Positions 58,561-64,000 of a DNA stretch of 64,000 nt are shown in pieces (position 1 is the stretch's first letter; every line of letters starts with the position of its first letter). Below the pieces are notes generated by a model. The model was given only the letters and a program-made list of their open reading frames with translations, was not told the origin of the DNA and searched no databases. The DNA comes from Terana coerulea (taxonomy: Eukaryota > Basidiomycota > Agaricomycetes > Polyporales > Phanerochaetaceae), in the NCBI GenBank assembly GCA_024811115.1, contig JAKOGH010000743.1:248001-312000 (forward strand). The letters are read 5' to 3'. Made by a program: the position numbers and the translations under genes.

Positions 58561-60645
58561 TCATGACTTGATGTGCATCTTCTTCAGCAATTCCGAGAAT
58601 CCGTGGTGATGATGGTGGCGGGAGCGAGGTGCGTTGAACGACCCGGGCATGTTGAGATCGTCGTCAGAGTCAGTAGAATAGTCCGGTTGGGAGGGTTGTT
58701 GCGGAGTTGATTGTGCGGGCTCAGCAGCTGTAGCGGGCTGCGCTCGTGCACTCTCGCGATGCACTTGGTGCAGCTCTTCGGGAACCTCTTTATGAAGAGG
58801 TTGCTGCGGCGCGTCGTGCTCTCGTTTAAGTTCATGGGCCTCTGACGGCCGGCCCTTGGAAGTCGGTCGAGGCTGTTCCACGTTAGGTTTGGCGGTCTGT
58901 GGCTCGTCGACATGAGGTCTGGCTGTCTGAGGCGACGCCGGCTCCTCTGGTGGCGTGACCTTGACAAAGTCATTCTCCCCGGTCCCTTTCTCTGCCCCGC
59001 CGTTTGCAGCGGGAGTCCGCCGGTTCGTCATCGGTCTCGTCATCAGTGTCAATGCGCGACTTCCAACCACCGCTGCTCTTGGTACTCTTGCTGCTAAGAC
59101 TCGTCTTTGAGGTATGCGAACCAAAGCGGTGTAGCGCCCGAGCTCCAGCAATGGCAGCCTTCCAACGCGCACGAGGGTTGAAGTTATCGCGGAGACCAGA
59201 GAGGTCGTGCTCGGTGGATGGCAGGTGAGTCGTCAGCCACTATTCCTAACAATCAGAATATGCCTTATGCAGAACGCATGCGAGTAAACTTACTGGATGA
59301 GCCAACGCGTCATCAGCGGATAGACGTGAGCCTGGGTCTGCTGCGACAAGTGCCCGAATGAAATCCTTGGCTGACGGGGAAATCAGAAGGCAGTGCGAAC
59401 GACGGGGAGCGGACACTCACCTTCCTGGGATATGTTCTTCCAGTATCGCTCGTGAAACTCGACTTTGGCTTCTGTAGTTTCCCGTATGAGCTCCTTGACA
59501 TCATCCGATCGGAATGGAGAATAGCCGCAGAGGAGCACGTAGGTGATGATTCTAGCTGTCGTTGAGCATCTGTGCAACTGGCTTGCGGGATTGGGACTCA
59601 CCCTGTCGACCATATGTCCACAGCTTTGCCGTGTCCAGCCTTGTTCAGGACTTCTGGAGCAACATAGCCGAAGCTACCTGCCAAACTATGGAGCTGCTCC
59701 TCAGGGTTATGCAAGTGTTTAGCACTAGGGTAGGTTAGTGCATATAAGATAACACAATCGAGATACTCACATGCCAAAGTCCGCTATAACGATATCCGAT
59801 TCAGCGTCCCTCGTCCGGTACAGGATATTCTCAGGTCTGGCAGAGCCAATTCAGGGATTTTACTCGCACTGCAAGTGACAATTACTCACTTGAGGTCACG
59901 ATGGACAATGTCGTGATGATGTAGGTACTGAACCCCGGAGAGAATAGACCGGACAACGCCAACAGCATCGGACTCCGTGAACTTGCCCCCTCTGAGTGAT
60001 TCGTTCGAAGAGTTCACCTCCGGAGGCGAGCTCGAATGCGAGATAGTACTTTGACCGCGACTCGAACCATTCGAAGAATTTTACCTAGAATCAAAGTGAG
60101 CGGATTGCACGCCACAACCATGACAGCGAGTGTATCTGATACTCACGATGTTCGGGTGGTCAAGCCCCTTCAGCACTTCCATCTCGCCCCAAACGCTGTC
60201 TTCATTGCCTTTGACCTTCTTCTTGGGAATCACTTTCAGAGCCACCTCGACGTTCATTCCGCTATCTTGCTTATCCTGCTGGCTGTTGTGCGAGTTTGTC
60301 CTCTTGAGTGACAAGAAGGAAGACGATGTGGCAAGGCTGCTACCGCTTTGTTCACGGCTCACGCCTGGCTTCGAGCTGTGGTCCCCATTTGGGGAAGCAG
60401 GGGGAGGTGTGACAGGTCCCGCCGCGGCTCCCTTCTGGGCAACAAGAACTTGGCCAGCTGGGACGTGCCAGGTCGCTTTCTGGAGGGTGCATTGAGTGAC
60501 TTTGTCTAGGAAGAAGCTGTTGAGTACTCACCATAACCTTGCCAAAGCTTCCTGTGCCAAGTACTTGGTGTATTTCATAGTGCTTTTTCTTCTGAAATGA
60601 AGGAGGCTGCGGGAGAAGAGTCTCCTTCAACGACAATGACGGCAT
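58561..60645 (-). CDS. CaMK-type serine/threonine protein kinase
   Basis: Cytosolic Ca2+/calmodulin-dependent-like kinase. It starts [13 protein letters not shown] at 60645. The glycine loop is [11 protein letters not shown], the lysine strand [12 protein letters not shown], the catalytic loop HRDLKPENILYR, DFG in VIADFGIAKHLH, the APE segment [11 protein letters not shown], and [19 protein letters not shown]. After the kinase domain, [20 protein letters not shown] is a basic amphipathic segment in the position of a CaMK autoinhibitory/calmodulin-binding helix. A disordered tail ends [15 protein letters not shown] roughly 75-residue insertion rich in Ser, Gly and Ala separates the glycine loop from the ATP lysine. 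The frame jumps once at GGG 59011-59013, where one fewer base restores it. There are about eight introns. Confidence 0.88.
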
Positions 60646-62027
60646 CACGGTACTTCACTATGGGACTGGCTAGTAATGTCGGTTAGCCGTGGTATGAATG
60701 GTAGAGTAGAGGGGGGTATGCGGCGAGAATGTGTGTGGTATCTTGGCGAGAGGTTGCAGAAGGGGATATTTAAGGAATGGAGAATGGTCGAGGAATGGAG
60801 TCCGTGTTGTTGACTCTCCACAATTGCACGGCGCGTATCGCAGTGCTTCGCCTCCAAGCGTCTGCGCTTTCGATCCATAAATGGAATCCCACATGGCGAG
60901 CCCTGGCTGTGCCTGGATCCGCCAAGTTCAAGCTCAAGAGCAGCGGTCGCCAGGTGTTCTTGTCAAGTTCTTGTACCCACCACTTCGTGCCTTCAACGTC
61001 CTGCAGAAATAAAGACATCGCCCACGCAACTGAGACAAGGTATGTATGCTGTACAACATGCAGCGACAGTACTCACGAGCTCTCCAAGTCCAGCGAAATG
61101 TGAGTAGCACCCATATTTAGGCAATCGAATCCGACTGACTGACTGTTGGGAGCGCAGACGACGAGTAGATTTATAGCTTCTGTTGCCTCCCGCAAATAAT
61201 TGCGGTGTGTAATGACACCGAGGCGCACCCCTGGCGCACCCCTGGCGCACCCCTGAACTAATCCACACCCCATCCCAAGCTGCTGCCATCTGCAGGCACA
61301 GCCGAACCAGTCGTCACCACTGACTCACGGCTACTTACACATTTCCGGTCGATTCATGACATTACTTGCAGCTGATTGTACAATCCATGGGGAAACCCCG
61401 GCCAGTCACCGCCTACGGAAGCCTCCGAGCGATTCGCAATCGTCACTCACGACACCGGTACGAACCTCAGGGCCTCATGGCTGACAATGCGTGAGGGTGA
61501 AATCCCGGCCATTGTTCACTCCTAACCCGCTCAGCTGAACTGCTATTCTTCTACCTTCCGCATTCACCCGCCCTCGACCTCATCATAAACTGTCACATGT
61601 AGCGTGGTGGCGACATGAAGGTGAGTGAGGGGCCATTTACCTTCAAAACAGAACTATCGCTTACCGCCAGTAGGCCAATATACCTGAACCCTTAGCTGTT
61701 TGTATAGGAAGCTAATGACAGCATGTCGAACGCCCATATTCAACACTGCCATATGGTTATCTCACATTTAGATGTCCTATGCAGACCGGCTTATATTTGA
61801 ACACCGGGTTTCCTGCGGAGTGGCGAGCAATATCACGATCTTGGTACCGGATTGAGTCTGCGCGGTGAAGAACACGCTCAACGTTCCTGAAAGGGTGTTG
61901 TATGAATACGCATTGTGAGTCCCCCACTTCAGCCACACCAACATTATGTGTTTTCTCGTTGCCTATAAAGTCTACGGCCAAGATGCGCAGGCACTGCCTC
62001 ACTTGAAGCATCCCTCTTATTCTAAGC
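60646..62027. other. Long divergent intergenic region
   Basis: 1.38 kb between the CaMK-type kinase (-) and the HMG-box gene (+). It contains a triple 11-bp tandem repeat at 61222-61254. No gene recognised; it holds the promoters of two regulatory genes. Confidence 0.45.
61222..61254. repeat. Three tandem copies of an 11-bp unit
   Basis: GGCGCACCCCT occurs three times head to tail with no mismatch. It lies about 580 bp upstream of the CaMK start. It could be a cluster of binding sites for a C-rich-motif factor or a simple minisatellite. Confidence 0.8.
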
Positions 62028-63505
62028 ATGGCGCCACCATCGTACTTCTCGCTTTTCCACGATATGGCAGACTCTTCTTCTCCTCTGTCATCGCCCGCGT
62101 CAGAGTTGTCGTCCCCTTACCCCGCCTGGCGACAGCTTTCTTCAGCGGATTATTCCCCCGCGTCCTCCGACCTGTCAATTCACGCCTCTCAGCCCTCCAC
62201 CACAGCGAAGGAGCCGCACGAAGAAGGTCGCCAGCTCGCTTTCACGACCCCGACGGAGAGGCGGGGCGCCCGGGCTACATTCCCCGACCTCCGAATGCCT
62301 TCATGATCTACCGTTCCGCGTTCTACGCGCAGAAGAAGATCACGTCCGTGATTGAGCACGACCACCGCCACATCAGTCGTGTCATCGGCAGCTGCTGGCG
62401 GAAGCTGTCGCCCGCAGAGCAGCAGCCGTGGAAGGACCAGGCGGCTAGGAAGGCGGCGGAGCACAAGATCCAGTATCCGAACTACAAGTTCAGACCCAAG
62501 GCGAGGACACAGCCTGCGAAGAAGAGGAACGTCAAGCGTAACACGCCCCAGGATATGAGACGGTGTGAGGCGCTGGCATCCCTCATCTCCGACGGCAAGC
62601 AGGGCAGCGACCTCGAGCAAGCGATTCAGATATTCGACTCCGCTGTCGAGGCGGAGGGAGCCTTGCAAACGCACTTCCCGCCCAACAGCACCGACGCGGC
62701 GACTGTACTTGAACATCAGTCTTCTTCCCTCCCCGAAGTCAAGCCCTCCATATTTTGTAGTCCTCTCGTGCCGCCGCACGGGAGCCACGTCGCTCTCGCC
62801 TCTGCCGTGGATCAAACGACTCTTCTTCTTTTACGAGTGACGCCGCCTTGCCCACGACACTCTCCACCTCGGTAGGTTCTCGCTGTCTCCACATGCGTTT
62901 ACCATTTGCTAATCACTTCGCAGACACACCTGTTTCCCCTGGAAGCTCCTTCGAACGCCATGGGACTCACGTATTGTCTTCCGTCCTGGGGCAACGCTAA
63001 TGGCTCAAGCTACCCAACGAATCAGCTGCTCCCCATCACCTCCACGGCGTTGACCTACACTCATCCTGACTACGCGCTTTTACTCAATCCTCTCGACCTC
63101 GGTCAGACCGGCTTCGCCACGCCGCCTTGCTTCCCCAGTCCTCTCAACACGTCCTCGCAAGTCCCCATGCCACTGCTGAGCAGCACGCCCACCGCCTCGA
63201 CTTTTATGCCGGGTTACTCCAGCGCCGGTATCGACTGGAACGCGATCTCCCTTACTTCGATGTCGTCCATGGTTCCGTCGCATGCTGCCTGTCTTCAGCC
63301 CATGTTCGGAATGACGGGAGGCTATCAGGCTGGCTTTGGCACGAACTTGGTTTGGGATCCTGCTTATATGACACCTCAGTCGCTGGGTGCCGTATCGGGA
63401 CCTATCGCAACCACTGTTCTCGCAGAGTCGCAGGGCGACTCGGACATCCCTATCAACCCTTTCCTCCCAGTCTACTCGTCCGTACAGGGCCCTGTGCTAT
63501 ATTAA
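62028..63505 (+). CDS. HMG-box transcription factor (MATA-HMG type), second copy
   Basis: HMG-box regulator. It starts MAPPSYFSLFHDMADSSSPL (or at the second Met, 62064), with a Ser/Pro-rich N terminus. The HMG box is at about 62277-62500: GYIPRPPNAFMIYRSAFYAQ, HRHISRVIGSCWRKLSPAEQ and HKIQYPNYKFRPKAR. An acidic linker follows, then an intron near 62872-62923, and a Ser/Thr/Pro/Met-rich C-terminal region to TAA at 63503. The frame jumps twice: at GGG 62272-62274, just before the HMG box, and near GG 62809-62810. Adding one G at each restores a continuous frame. Pheromone-response or mating factors carry this box type, but the target is unknown. Confidence 0.82.
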
Positions 63506-64000
63506 TATCTTCGTCGTCGATCTGATTGGTCATGCTGGTCGTATTTTATAGTCACAATAATTGGACTTTTTGTATCGCCTAATCTATCTCTAGTTCCTGT
63601 CGGTACAACTATTCTTATGCGTCACTTTATGAGCTGTACTATCGTAGCTTCTTTCGGCAATGTACTGTACTACGGACGTTCTTTATTGTACACTTTCCGA
63701 CGTTTTATGAAACGTCTAAAAGCGAAACTCAAAGCGCAGGAGAGTGCATTGGCCGTCTACACGAAGCCGCCCGTCGGTCTCACCTTCAATCGACGCCACA
63801 CCAGATTAGATCAAAGGCTTTGTGGCAACGCGATCGAGATCGAGAACAATGCGAGGCGTAGCTCCTGTGAGTCTGTATGGGTCCGCGATTGTCACGTGGC
63901 GTGGACGGTGAGTGTGCTCGACGGGTTCAAGCCAAATGCTAACCAAGGCAAACTCGCATGAAGTTCGTTGTATACATAACCCAAAAACCATCCAGCACTA
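63506..64000. other. 3' flank of the HMG-box gene
   Basis: 495 bp to the window edge, AT-rich in the first 150 bp as expected for a 3' UTR. No gene recognised. Confidence 0.4.

Overview
The window is nuclear DNA from a filamentous fungus, most probably a basidiomycete (Agaricomycetes-like). Genes are dense and on both strands. They are cut by many 48-70 bp GT-AG introns, with several micro-exons. The content is typical of that group: CYP61/ERG5, a group X hybrid histidine kinase, MATA-type HMG-box factors, secreted GH5 and GH16 enzymes, and an AT-1-type acetyl-CoA transporter. Two tRNA genes carry introns. There is no operon structure, CRISPR array, prophage or autonomous transposon.

Left third (1-22 kb): a hybrid histidine kinase that runs off the left edge (-); the mRNA-export DECD helicase SUB2 (-), divergent from the mitochondrial dicarboxylate carrier DIC1 (+); a 91-residue four-exon gene of unknown function; an NmrA/SDR-type NAD(P)-binding protein (-); a secreted GH5 beta-mannanase-like enzyme (+); tRNA-Gln (-); a small mitochondrial-looking repeat protein (+); the sterol C-22 desaturase ERG5 (+); and the ribosome-biogenesis helicase ROK1 (+).

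Middle (22-46 kb): an HMG-box factor (+), tRNA nucleotidyltransferase CCA1 (-), acyl-protein thioesterase (-), armadillo protein VAC8 (+), ribosomal protein S29 (-), tRNA-Lys (+), a GCNA/SPRTN-like SprT protease (-), a GH16 glucanase (-), an acetyl-CoA transporter (+), a GYF-domain protein (+) and an unrecognised acidic protein (-).

Right third (46-64 kb): a VPS38/UVRAG-like PI3K subunit (+), a Pumilio-family RNA-binding protein (+), a foldback inverted repeat, a SUV39/Clr4-type H3K9 methyltransferase (+), a CaMK-type kinase (-) and a second HMG-box factor (+).

The genes are mostly independent housekeeping and regulatory genes. Loose functional links are chromatin and DNA-protein repair (SET protein, SprT protease), protein acylation and vacuole (thioesterase beside VAC8), and mRNA fate (SUB2, PUF, GYF). 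The most striking signal is technical or evolutionary. At least fifteen conserved reading frames are broken by a one-base shift, nearly always at a run of G or C. I saw no convincing undescribed system. The best candidates for follow-up are the SprT protease with several SUMO-interaction-like motifs, the foldback element upstream of the methyltransferase, the unrecognised acidic protein, and the tandem-repeat mitochondrial-like protein.
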